Shown one piece after another: positions 9,231 through 20,375 of a stretch of DNA of 64,000 nt. The position numbers and the translations under genes are program-made. The first letter of the stretch is position 1. Every line of letters begins with the position of its first letter. The notes under the pieces are model-generated. The model ran no database searches, was not told the origin of the DNA, and worked only from the letters and a program-made list of their open reading frames with translations. Origin of the DNA: Dipylidium caninum (taxonomy: Eukaryota > Platyhelminthes > Cestoda > Cyclophyllidea > Dipylidiidae); assembly GCA_017562135.1 (NCBI GenBank), contig QEYB01000841.1:930001-994000 (forward strand), written 5' to 3'.

Positions 9231-12200
9231 ATCCTCTGCATGTCCCATCCCCAAACTCCACCTTCGCTGAACTCTTAAAATAAATTTCTCTACGCGGTTG
9301 TCTCCTTTCTTCTTTGTTGAAATTCACGTAATTCGTAAGGTGGCGCGAATGAGCTTCGTCGGTAGCCATGGGTACACAATCGCTTCACATGAATTTACTG
9401 TGTTTTAGTTAATTTTCTACGGTAGCATGTACATTTTAAGCCACAAAAATAGAGAGCCAAATCTGTTCTAAATAAATATGTGGTACGTGTCAAAATTTGT
9501 CATGGGCACGAACATTACTTTCCGGTAAATGAGATATTTATTTGTCGCAGAAATCCAACACTTCAAGAAGCACATTAATTCCCATTATTTTTTGTCTCAT
9601 TTACCAACGTACAAGCAGTTGTTCGATCCCTTTTTTTTACAGAAAAGAATTCTTTGATCTTGGCATTAAATAGTCTTTCAAAGTGAGTGTGTGTTTGAGC
9701 TTCATCGAGGTGAAACGGCGATGATCGGACGACGCGAGTTCCAGTGAATAAAGCGGATGAAGTGGAAGTTCAAAACCAAACTGCCCAACCTTTCTCCTGT
9801 CTTATTTGTACAGCCCGAGGTCTCGAGCTACCGGGTGGAAGGCTTTATCCCCCATATTTGACGAAAAACACAGCGTTTTGTTATAAACTATTCCTTCACT
9901 CGCTCCAATTGTTTCCAACACGCAATCTGGCCAAATTCAAACACTTCAAAGTGTTTGATTACCGAACAATCTCAACACACACAAACACAGACCTCCTTTA
10001 GTGGTGATGGCTAAGGGGCGGGAATAGGTGCTTCTCCCTGAGAAAGACATTATTTCTACTTCAAACAGGATTATTGCATGGCATCCACTTCACATCTCAG
10101 TTGCATTTTCGGCGTCGTACCCAGAAGCGTCTCATTTGTGAGGCAAAAGAGACGGGGAGATTGCACGCGCTTGACACAGTACCGCCTCTGTCAATGCATG
10201 AGGAAACCCGACTTCCTTGTCTAACACCCTTTTAATGCGTTGAAGGAATTCCTGACCTGTGGATCATGGGCAGCCGAGTGAACTCCTGTGATAATTCCTC
10301 AATAGCTTGACGAGTGTCATCATCATCATCACCTGTAATTTGAAGTCGTTCCTTCCTTTCAACACTACCGATATTGTTTTCCATTTTTAAACTTTTTCAA
10401 CACTCTATTGCCTCCGTCTAGGCTTAGAACATTACCATCGGTGTCGTTAATTACTTTCACTCCTCCATTTGCCTTCAATCCTTGACCAAACCAAAACCGC
10501 ATACACTGACGTAAATGGCCATCTTCTAAAGTTGGCCTTGATATCGTTCCTCCCTTACTAGGTCAAGAATTTCTCTACCGAAAAGTGTAATTTATAGCCG
10601 AGCGTGATCTTAACACAAAACTCTCCTGATAACTGTGGCGTGTCTCCCAATGGAAAGGATTTTGATGAGCTTTCTGCCCACCTAATGCCACCATCGGTCG
10701 TGTCTGAAGGCCACAAAAGATTCACGCAACGAGAGGGAGAGAGTTTGCGAGTTTACTGCGGCCATAATGGCTCTGAAGGCATTCTTGCACCTTAAATTTA
10801 CCTCATTAGGTTCAAGTGTTACTCCACAGACAGATTGCTTATGCCCTGCCGGTCAACCGGCTACCCTTTGCTTTCCCCCAATTTGACTTCACTGATGAAT
10901 CCTTTTCCAGTATTCTCCTCTGCCACCCACATGACATTCTATAGGTACTGGAGGTTTCTCCTGCACTTGGGGCGCTGAATCCCACTCCCTTAAAGACTTA
11001 CTTATGGTCCTGAGGGGAGAGTTTTACCTCGAACGGCCTAAAGAGGCCTTCAATAGCATTGCTTTACCCATGCAAAATTTTTGTCCTGATGAATTATGCA
11101 ACACTCTCAAGGGTGTTCTTTTGCTATATTCCAGACGTCCGCAGAACCAAGCTCTTTAGATTGGAGAAATCACCAAATGAGTGACATCCAGGTGCCTTGT
11201 TTTTTTTTTCACTTCGAGTCTCCTTGAGTACACACAAGGGGTTAAAGCGCTTAAGACGTCCTCTGGTTGTCGGGTATCGTCTCTCCGGAGGCTATACGGG
11301 CCACCTTAGCCATAAGCGTCTCTCGGAGACCACTTAAACTTGCCTTAAGACGGCCGAGGTCTGAGTGCATCCAAGAAGAGGAGGACATTCGTACTGTTAC
11401 CAGGGAGCATTCGGTACTTCCCTCCTCCCCATTTTCATGTCTCCCTGTCCACGATCCGCTTCTTCCGAGCATTTGGCACAGAACTACGGAAACTTTTTAG
11501 ACTAGCCGATTCCGCAGTCACATTGACCAGTGAAATAAAAGACCTGATTTTCATGGTGGTCTTATAACTCTCCATCGAAGGAGGATTTTTAATAGACATG
11601 CGAGGAACACTTATGTCTGCATCTTGCATAATTAGTCCAAATAATTTAAACAGACGATCATGTTGGTGGGTTTGGGAAGTTGTGCGAGTGAAGCCATCAC
11701 CCCGGCAACCGATCTGATCCCCACTTTGATCCGACGGCACTGCCGCTCGCCTCACTTGCCTGCACGGGGGTACGGCGAGGAATACACGCACACAGACAAG
11801 GTCAAATGGCGAATCCGAAAAACAGTGTTGTCAAGGCGAGCAGGTCAGATGGAGAGAGGGGATGACGGCGAATGGAGAGGGTTTGGCCACTCCCCCTCCC
11901 TGTGCCGTAATAAAGTCCACCTGGCGATCTGTTAATGTCCTCCTCCCCTCCTCTCCGCCAGATCGAACGCGTGAACGAAAGGAATTACTTGGTGTCTACA
12001 AAATTTAAGGGTTTCCATTACCCGAATGTTTGTCGTCCATCGTCTTGAAACAAGAACATTCTGAAATGGACCTGTCACCTTGGGCAGTGTTGATTTCGAG
12101 TGGCTTTGGATTATCCGGACGTCAGAAGCATGAAAAGACTGCGACTCCAAACTTGCGTAGTCCTGGTGACCAGTTGGAAAGCAGACGATCCCACTGGACA

Positions 12201-13420
12201 GTCCAGTCCTCTTCGTCCGCTTTCGCCTCTATTCTGCAACTCCTGGGCCCCTTTCACATTGGGACATTGAAGGCGCACTGAATTGCTCAACAGCTACGCA
12301 ATTTCGGTCAATGCCAGGACTGCTGACATGTGAGGAGAAATGCAACCGCCACAGCTGTGTGTGTGTGGCAGTGTTGCAACAGTCTGCCTGCTGTACTTCT
12401 CACCTTTCTCCCCTTTAATGCGCAGCTATGAGTGTATGTGCCTGAGTCTTGTCACAAAATTTGCTCACACATTGGCGCTTATACCGGAAATGTGGCAGCT
12501 GGCAGGCGTTGAATGCTTTCGAGTAAATTGTCATTGAATATATTCAACTGCCTCCCTACTTACTTGCTTAATTACTTACTTTCTTGTCGACTTGCGGAGG
12601 CGTAAACCTAAAAATCGAGACCACCAATTTCGGTTCTTTAGCGGGGCGGAAGGAGGGAGAAAGGGGGATTTGAGAGCCACCATTCAGGCCCCCACCCGGC
12701 CTAAACCTAGGATCCATTATGCTCTTTCATCGTTCTTCCCACTTCTGCTAAAAGACAGCCAATGAACGCGAAAATAGGCTTAAACCGACCTCAGCTTGAC
12801 TCCTAGTTTGGGAAGACCCTCAAAGTAGTTTTCATCGAGTCAAGGTTGGTTGGAAAGTAACTGGATAGCTATGAAAATTCATAAGCAAGTAGCACCTTCC
12901 TCCTGCGTTGTCAGAGTATCCGTCTTGTTCACATGGTCTTGCAGAGGTAGAAAATTGAATCTTATGTTATACAAAAGATTGAGCAGACCTCATAAGCAGA
13001 CTGGGGTAGGAGCTGAGAGGGAAAATCTTTTCCCAATCGGCCAATAAGCTGTCAAACCGACATTACCGTCCTTCTACACCAATCTGGAATTTCGGGTTGA
13101 ACACTTGCAATGGTATTCCCTCAAAATCCCCAGTTCGAATGAGTAGTGAGCATCCACTGGCAGTGGTGGCGAATTTTCTTCGTGCGGTCGTTACTAAATA
13201 CTGGACGGGAGAGTTGCCTGAGCTGCTCCCTTTCGTTACATGAGGGACAAATAGGGCGTCATATTCCCCCTCTATTGCGAGCCTATACTCTACGACGTGA
13301 AATCCGGTCTCGCCTCGGCAGCAGTTGCTTTTGGGAACCAGAGACTCGGCATCCGACAAGAAAATCCACGTCTTTACCCGCACTACACGCAGCCTCGATG
13401 ATACTAGTTATCCACAGCAG
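9231..13420. other. Gene-poor stretch
   Basis: Many short frames on both strands, including overlapping 110-120-codon ones near 11.4-11.8 kb and 13.1-13.4 kb, none with a recognised family or clean splice borders. (ATC/ATG)-type short repeats occur near 10320. May be intronic to a plus-strand gene ending at 13568. Confidence 0.35.
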
Positions 13421-13568
13421 AGATCAAAACGATTGTGACTCTAATGACGACCTGTCACCCTCGTCACCATCCTCAAGCAGTGTGGAAACGGGAAACCACA
13501 GCGGTATTAGAGCGCCCGTAAAGGCGGAAGTATACAACTTCCAAGCAGCTAGGAGGCAATTCAATTGA
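13421..13568 (+). CDS. Candidate 3' terminal exon, Ser-rich acidic
   Basis: An acceptor (TATCCACAGCAG) at 13420 is followed by one base and then an in-frame stretch beginning DQNDCDSNDDLSPSSPSSSS and ending PVKAEVYNFQAARRQFN with TGA at 13566-13568. The acidic/Ser composition and abrupt stop look like the C-terminus of a regulatory protein. It needs a phase-2 exon upstream, and none of the candidates I list supplies that phase. It could be the last DMRT exon, which would make that gene about 10 kb long, or belong to another gene. Confidence 0.42.
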
Positions 13569-14329
13569 CCATACGTTAGAACAATTGTTCTTCCTCATGT
13601 TTACCTTCGTCTACCTACGCCTGATGGAACAGCCTCCTCGTCAGGCCGGACTCTCACTCACACATTCTGTCAATCTCTCATGAACAGAGGAAGGCTGTCC
13701 TGATCCTATTAGTTATATTCTGTGAAAAGGGTCCCATTTTCGCGATGCCTTAGTCAGGCAATGAATTAAGTGTTGGAAAGAAAGTGCGGATCAAATGGGA
13801 CAAACATGTTCACATTACTTATTGCTAATTATTACCACTTTATTTTTCAATAATATGAATTCACAACGCTTGTGTGAAGCCGGTTTTAACTAGTTACGCA
13901 AAATCTGTAAAGGGGATGAAAAACAGCATTAACTACATAGGTAAAACTAAGTTAAAGTTACAGAAACTGCGCTCTAGAGGTTTTAGTCGACGTGGAAAGG
14001 GCTAAGCTTGGAACAGGCTGAGTGCGGCACCCCTGTGTCGGGTCTGCCAAGCCGTTCAAAGTAGAATGGTCGCCTGAGAAACGTGAGATCCCAAGAGCTA
14101 GAGAAACCCCCGAAACCACAGTCTCTGGGACCGCCAAGCTCACCGAGTACAACCTACGCGCCTACACCACCGGGACCGTGCGAGGAATTTCTGGCCTAAA
14201 TGCAGCTGCCACCACACATTGGACAATTCGTTCAACCAAGAGCACGAAGCTCCAAGGAAACACGACCCTACCCGACCGGCGACGCGGTCATCCTCGAGGT
14301 CTTGCATCCCCTTCGAATGCACAAAGGCC
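13569..14329. other. Non-coding; GC-rich block next to the tRNA
   Basis: AT-rich to about 13960, then a GC-rich block (about 13990-14330) with open frames on both strands that I take as compositional. No second tRNA fold found in it. Confidence 0.4.
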
Positions 14330-14416
14330 CGCCGGGAAGGCGGAATCGAACCGCTCCGACGCTAGTCGGCTACAGGTTTGAAGCCTGCACCCCGGCCCAC
14401 CGAGGTTCATCCCGGC
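14330..14416 (-). tRNA. tRNA-Sec (anticodon UCA)
   Basis: Selenocysteine tRNA, which decodes UGA during selenoprotein synthesis. Read on the minus strand it begins GCCGGGATGAACCTCGG and ends CCGCCTTCCCGGCG. It is 87 bases long, the usual length for animal tRNA-Sec. Stems visible: acceptor GCCGGGA/TCCCGGC; a long six-pair D stem CCTCGG/CCGGGG; anticodon arm TGCAGG-CTTCAAA-CCTGTA with UCA in the loop; a long variable arm CCGAC-TAGC-GTCGG; T arm GCGG-TTCGATT-CCGC. The anticodon arm matches the human gene base for base. Discriminator is G. No TTTT terminator follows within about 80 bases on the minus strand, which is odd for a Pol III gene. Confidence 0.96.
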
Positions 14417-14437
14417 GCCGGCGGCTGCAAACTGTAA

Positions 14438-14443
14438 TTATAA
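14438..14443 (-). promoter_or_regulatory. TATA box of tRNA-Sec
   Basis: TTATAA lies 22-27 bases before the 5' end of the tRNA on the minus strand. Animal tRNA-Sec genes are known to use an external TATA box together with a proximal sequence element further upstream, so this supports a functional gene rather than a fossil. Confidence 0.6.
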
Positions 14444-14887
14444 GATGATTAATAATAACATCACCTCAATCCACAGAACGCCATCTAATCGGTATCATAT
14501 CATTCATCGTAGTTGGCTTAAGGTAAGCTCTATAAATTCCCACTGGATTCACAAAACGCTGGCATTTTCCTCCTCCCGGCAATGAACACAAATTGTAGAC
14601 GTCGCACACTGATGGTTTCTATTAGTAGTATACACATAAACCACTTGTTTGTGAATCATGCACATGGAAACAGGCACAGTGCGGGCCATTACAGGGACTA
14701 GCACATTTTTAAACAATTTTCATCATGTGAACTACAAAAATCTAAAGAAGTACTACATAGAAGGCGACAATAGGATTTATGCCCCCACCAGTATTCAAGG
14801 CAGAATAAAGCTGCAAGCCGATGGATAGAAAAAGAAAACACAGTAAGTACAGACAGTTGTATACACAAAAAATACATTATACAATAT

Positions 14888-15754
14888 TCATCGATGCTTT
14901 CCATTCTTCCGTCGGCCCTTCCACCGTTTGTTCCTTTTCTGTTTCTTTTTATTCTACAAAAATTATATACGTAACACTGATATACCTTGGGATAGATGAA
15001 GTTCGTTTCCTCTTCGTCGTCCGACTGAAATCAACAAAGAAATTTTCACTGATGCAAAAATAGGCGAAGCCAATTAAAGGAAAAAACGCACGCTCTCAAG
15101 CAATTTTCGGATGTGATCCATTCGGGTTTTTGTGTCAAGAAATTCGCCTCGTTCCAGTCGTACCTGCATCAACCGTTCACGTTTCTTCAGTGGAACACGA
15201 GTGAAGTTCTCCTCTTCGTATCTGTTAATTTAATTGGGAAAGCAAATACATACTTTTCTCGTTCCCGCAGTTTGGCAAGAAATTTTGTGTCGTTATGAGA
15301 AGCACCATACTAGAGCAAAGTAATGATGAACAGAGATATCTTACGTATATCTCTACCGGCAAATCTTCCTCTTCATTTAAATCGGGATCTTCCAGCAACC
15401 ATTTAGCTGCTCTGCGCTTCTCTCTCGAAACCTTCTTATTGCGATTGGACGAATCGCCATCTATAAAGAACAAGGTTACTATTCATCTACTTATATGAAA
15501 AGTAAAAAAAACTGTTTTCATACAACTACATGACTAAGCATGGAGACATCAAACGAGCACATTACCATAGAATACTGGATTAATATGCATTGGTCGATAA
15601 ATGTCGGATGGATTATCACTCTTTGCCTCCCCTTCTTTCTCTCTGGATTCAGATTTGTTGTCATAAACATTCTAAATGTTTGCGTATATGAATAGTTCCA
15701 CATTATACCACAAAGTTTTCCAGTATCGGCTTACAATTATTCATAATTATATGC
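14888..15754 (-). CDS. Neuroguidin/Lcp5-like protein, six 3' exons
   Basis: Neuroguidin-family (Sas10/Utp3/C1D, yeast Lcp5) proteins work in nucleolar small-subunit rRNA processing with U3 snoRNP; vertebrate neuroguidin also binds eIF4E/CPEB. Minus-strand exons, in order: 15709-15754, 15566-15671, 15345-15460, 15092-15211, 14986-15024, 14888-14938 (TGA 14890-14888), all with GT/AG borders and consistent phases. Family features: CKPILENFV, resembling the RPNPENLV motif; IYRPMHINPVFYD, resembling YVPPRLVPVHYD; SREKRRAAKWLL; a YEEENF/ENFTRVPLKKRERL segment, resembling YEESMMVRLSVSKREK; an acidic SDDEEE; and a Lys/Arg tail KRNKRWKGRRKNGKHR. Introns are only 37-133 bases. The exon 3/4 junction is uncertain: the best acceptor (15222) breaks the frame, while an AG ten bases on (15212) keeps it. 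The N-terminal Sas10 domain is not found here. Confidence 0.8.
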
Positions 15755-15852
15755 CTGAAAATCATAAAGAACAACCTATTTTAGGAATCGACGGTCGCTA
15801 TTAACTAGGGTGATGAAATATATCGAGAGAGGTCCTATGCAACAAACGTAAC

Positions 15853-16328
15853 CAGAAGTTTAGCGACTTGCAAGAACGAGAGATACGTATCAAGGAAAGT
15901 AAAAAAGGTAAGACGCAAACATACCCAAAATCTTTAATTTACCAGATTAAGCGCTAAACGACTCGGTGTCAAAAACCAGGGAAGGAAAAGAGCGACACAC
16001 GTGCTTGAATTGTTGCCGATTCCAGCAGACAGGACTGTACTAAAAATTAACAAAATGAGGGTTAACATATTCTAAGTATATAGCGCATTTTAACACTAAA
16101 TAATTGACCGCTTTTGTGCTCGTGTCTAAGTCATACGAAAATAAAGCGCTTCGAATGCAATATAATTTAGTTGAAGCCTAAGATATTGACATAATTATGC
16201 TGAGAGTTGGGCAATACATACGTCAATAGGCACTCGATCCTACCCATATTCGTGGCACAAAGCGTTTCAGTATGTGGCAAATCATGCATTGTTAAATCAT
16301 AAACGGATCTTTTTACCGCATATCCCAT
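15853..16328 (-). CDS. Possible upstream exons of the neuroguidin-like gene
   Basis: Three further minus-strand pieces chain in phase: 16222-16328 starts at ATG (MGYAVKRSVYDLTMHDLP) and ends at AC|GTATGT in phase 2; 15943-16039 follows a strong TTAATTTTTAG acceptor (TVLSAGIGNNSSTCVALF) and ends CTG|GTAAAT in phase 0; a 14-base piece 15853-15866 (SLNFW) would join the exon at 15754. The splice signals are good, but the residues do not resemble the expected Sas10/C1D domain, so this may be another short gene or a coincidence. Without the tiny exon, the third piece runs to TAA at about 15802. Confidence 0.28.
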
Positions 16329-16734
16329 TGAGAAGTGAAACTAATTCTGCATGTGAATTTAATCCCTTAAGACACATACACTTTCGGCGTTCCTCACTTT
16401 AGCTCTATGGTAATAATATATGGATTTTAACTAAAATAAAGCTACACGTGGTGAGCGGATCGAGTTAAGTTCATTCCAAGATTAATCTGTTAACTGCAAC
16501 CATAAAAAAGGGTTTGTAAGGGGCCGAAGTAGAAGCAGTCAGAAGAACAAATGGTTCTCTGGGGGAACAGCCCCTTAGCCAAACACATTGCACCACTGCC
16601 CTTTAAAAGGATTTTAAATCCAAAGGTAAATATATATCGCAGAGTGTGGTATGACACTCAGAAGTATATGTTGGTTTGATATTTTGTAAGCCTACGTTAG
16701 CCAAATAGTTTATTAACTCACTCTTCAGTAGTAA

Positions 16735-16960
16735 AGCATGTGGGGTGCGAGGAAGGCCGTGGAAGGAGCAGAAGGATGAGGTGGAAGAGGAGGAGCCGAA
16801 GGCGGAGGAAGCATAAATGGAGGGAAGGAGAAGAAGAAGAAGATGCAATGAGAGACGAAAATGGCTTTTATGATAAGAGTTGAGTGGTGACTTTGACGGG
16901 AGACTTCAGTCATCTTTACACGTTCGGTGAAGCAGCAACATCACTATTCGGTCGGTTCCG
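16735..16960 (-). repeat. TATA-bearing dispersed repeat, copy 1
   Basis: On the minus strand this copy shares a run beginning CATAAAAGCCATTTTCGTCT with copy 2 at 22290-22505, followed by a matching pyrimidine-rich stretch (CCTCCGCCTTC..GCTCCTCC). Similarity continues upstream (CCGAATAGTG / CCGACTAGTG). A TATA-like string at the same place in both suggests a shared promoter, so a mobile or amplified transcription unit is possible. Confidence 0.65.
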
Positions 16961-18749
16961 CCATTCCCTCTAAAAGACCTTTATAGTATATCTTATTTTA
17001 TCCTGCGTGGATGCATTTACTGGAAATAATAGTTACTTTTTCTCTTTATGGGCCTTTTTATTTTGTCAATGGTGCCAATTAAATGTCCCTTTCATTTTAT
17101 CAAGGCAATTCAAATTGCGAACCCATCTGTTCTTAACATTCAGTGCTCTGCCATTTTCAATGAATTGACGTACATACCGACCTTTAACTAATCTACTCTC
17201 TCAAGATATAAATAAATGGGGTTTAATTAATTCAAACCCACATCTCGCATGCTGACTCTGAATGACTGAAACTATCACTCTTGTTGATCTCCAGTCATTA
17301 CGACAACCACATGCCTGAGGTATTAGCTTAAAACTTAAACACCACTTCAAAATGATGTTAGTCTTAGGAGAAAAGCCCTCCGTCTCTACTCGGATGCTGG
17401 AAGGTGGAGTCTAAATGAACCAAAGGAAACACTTCTGCCCTACCTTTGTCTACTCCCAGTCCCCATGAGTAAACTACTTTGTCCAGGTCCGTTCCTCAAG
17501 TTCCCTTTCTTCCCTGGAAATCAAATTTATTCGCCCAAATGATGAGATTTCGCAAGCTTCCACTTGACTTGGGCCTCAGTGACCCTTGGCAAATCTCAAA
17601 ATTTACCAGTGGCCTACACAACTGTCAAATAAATCAAGACGTTTGTACAAAGTGGATTGCCTTGATTCACCTCTCCCAATTTTGGGAGCAACATAGGGAA
17701 GAGCCTGCCACAAGTGAACGAAAATGTGCCGATATCACCAGACCCTCGCCGGTCTGAGTGACAACTGAATTTCGTTAAGGCAGTTCACGTCACTACAATA
17801 ATAAATAATGGCGTTTATTGGAGTGTTGAACCACATCACTTCAAAAGTGCTATTTTTCTTCGGTCACCTCGGTGGATGAATGTGATTTACAACTGCGAAG
17901 ATACCGTTGGGTAACTTGCGATTGTCAAAATACCAACGACACCAGTTGCGAGAAATGAATAAACTTTTATGTCTAAATTGCCAAACACAATCCAGTCGGT
18001 CATTCAAATTCACGGAGAGTTCGAATGATCCACACTGGCTTTGGCACAACTCGTCTGGCGTGTGAAGGGCGTAGTCACCTCTTGAGTAGACCTGCTGATG
18101 GCATGACGGAATGCGGTGTATTTTGCCATCAGACCTGAGACATCTTGAATAACCGTGGACTCGTGAGGCATCGCTAACTTCTCTCGAGCCGTGCTAACAC
18201 TATCTGCCGACTGAGTTTGCTGTTTTCCAGGCCTTCTCTCCACCGACAATTGAGTTTCCTTTGCTTTAATTACTCGGAGTGAGAGGTAGGAGTCCAAGGA
18301 CTTCTTACTTTAGCCGACTTCTCCACTGGGACGCGATTGTTCCGCTAAGCAGGATAAATTAGAGATGGACGGACTCTAAAACCTCCCTTCTTCACTACCC
18401 TCGATGAAGTAAATCCCGAAGATGACGATTAGCTGCCAGTAATGAGATCAACGCCACCTCAGCGCTCGTCACTGCTAGGGATTTGCATAATTTACACATC
18501 GCCTGTGCTATTTTGCATCACACAATAGAAGTCAAAGGTAGTGCGTACATAAAGAGATTTCTGTTGACATAACGCTCGACTTTTTGGTCTAAAATCAGTA
18601 AACACGAAGTGACAGGTTCTGTTTAAGGGGATAAGTGTAGCCGTGGCTGCGAAGTTCTCAAAAAAAAACAATAGAATTTGAACGAACGAGGCCTCGAAAG
18701 ACTTCACTTGAGCCACGTACTCCAACGTCGACTAATTGTGCGTCTCCAT
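16961..18749. other. No supported gene
   Basis: AT-rich, with only short frames. A 95-codon minus frame at 18010-18297 lacks splice borders or a recognised family. Confidence 0.4.
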
Positions 18750-19010
18750 GCGCCCTCACAGACGAATTAACGTTGAGCTGTTAACGTTTGCATTAGTTCT
18801 TCGCACCCCGTCTGTTCTTAATTTCAAACACTTTGGTCTTCCTCGAGTCAGGGACTGGCGAGCCAGTGTTTGCCGGAGTGTTCTGAAACGGTAGGACGAG
18901 AATATGTTTTGAACCCGGGCAAAACCGGATATTTTGAAGATCGTCGGGTAGGAGAAAGTCGTCTTTTCTTCAAGCATTTGTCACGACTGTGCACAATTCA
19001 CTTTTGACCT
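18750..19010 (+). repeat. Direct repeat, left copy, flanking a mariner
   Basis: Diverged match to 20090-20375 in the same orientation, traceable through CTCACAGACGA, GCTG..ACGTTTG, GCCAGTGTTTG, AATATGTTTTGAAC, GATATTTT and CGTCGGG strings in the same order. It could be the ends of a composite element or two copies of an unrelated repeat. Confidence 0.6.
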
Positions 19011-19199
19011 CATCTATCAGTTTGACCAGAAAGTTCTGTTTATTTCTGTAACGCAAATTCTCAATACGGAGCACATTTTGTTTGGCGCACCTTCGACTCT
19101 CCGTTTTTATCGTTTGATTTACACACACTGATGTTGCAAATTAACTAAGAAGAAACTAATTCACGTTAATTTTAAGTGTAGCTGTGGCTAGAAGAAGAA

Positions 19200-19960
19200 A
19201 GAAATGCTACAGAAACACGTACAGATTTACTTAGTGTTTGTTTTGATGAAGGTACAATGTCTGAGGAAACATGCAGAAAATTGTTTAAAAAAATTAGAAA
19301 ACGTTGATTTCGGTCTTCCTGATGAGCTACGTTCTGGACGATCATATTTCAACGGTGACGATATTGTTGAGATCGTGTTGGACCCAAATCCTCACCGGGC
19401 AACAGTGGAGATCATAAAAAGGCTCAATTCAACTCAGCAAAGCATTTCGGACAATATACGAAAGAGAGACTTGGTGTAGAGATATTCGAGATGAGTGTCC
19501 AATGAGTGGAGTCAAAATAATGTGGATGATCGAGTCGTCATGTGCACATCTCTGCTTGCTCAAAACAAAACCGACACCTTCTTCAACCGGACGACGACTG
19601 AAGATGAAAACTGGAATACCTAGCACAAAATCGTGAGGAAATGAAGCTGGAAAACGTGGCCCCTTCATCTTCAACGGAAATTTGCCTTTGAATAAGAGAA
19701 TGCTGTGGTGTGTGGTGGAACATACAAGGACGACCAAAAGCTTAATTCAGCGCGGTGCCGTTAGCAACAGGATGATTTCGACGCCTCACTTGAGGAAAAG
19801 ATGCAGGCGATGTTCAGATGGATGGAAGGACGTCATGCTGCACCATGATAACGCCAGACCACATGCCGCGTTGGGGACTCGTCCAAAATTTGCGCAGCTC
19901 AGCTGAGGAATTCTGTCGAACCCACCCCATTCCCTGGACTTGACATTCATCCTCCGACTG
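19200..19960 (+). mobile_element. Decayed mariner transposase copy
   Basis: Mariner-family pieces in order: the N-terminal DNA-binding part (ENVDFGLPDELRSGRS; DDIVEIVLDPNPHRATVEII; LNSTQQSISDNIRKRD), a central LLAQNKTDTFFNRTTTEDEN segment, and near 19845 the catalytic-region motif MLHHDNARPHAALGT. These lie in different frames with several stops, so the copy cannot make transposase. It sits between the two direct repeats. Confidence 0.85.
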
Positions 19961-20089
19961 TTGCTTGCTTTTGTCCATAATACTTAATACCAACTAAGTC
20001 CCCAAAACCCAACGGAACTTGAACCGCCAGGATGGCAAGGTGCCTGACCCGTGTAATGGCCTCCGACATCACCGTCTTGTGCATTGGCA

Positions 20090-20375
20090 TTCGTCTCACA
20101 GACGAGGTAGCACAGCTAAGTAGACACAAATTCGTTAAGCTGCTCACGTTTGATTCAGTTTTTCATATCCGGTCTTTTCTATTTTTTACACTTGAGAGCT
20201 CTTTGAGACAGAAACCGGCTAGGCAGTGTTTAACGAAGTGTCTGCAGCCGTAAAGCGAAAATATGCTTTGGACTCAGGCAAAAAGCTGATATTTTCAGGT
20301 CCGTCGGGAATAGAGGAAGGCGACTTTTACCTCAGACATTCGTGACGAATATGCACACTTTACCTTTTGCCTTCT
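20090..20375 (+). repeat. Direct repeat, right copy
   Basis: Partner of 18750-19010; see there. The two starts are about 1.34 kb apart. Confidence 0.6.

Noticed and set aside
11251..11935. Overlapping 70-118 codon frames on both strands
   Set aside because: Length is within chance expectation for 64 kb in six frames. No splice borders, signal peptide or family.
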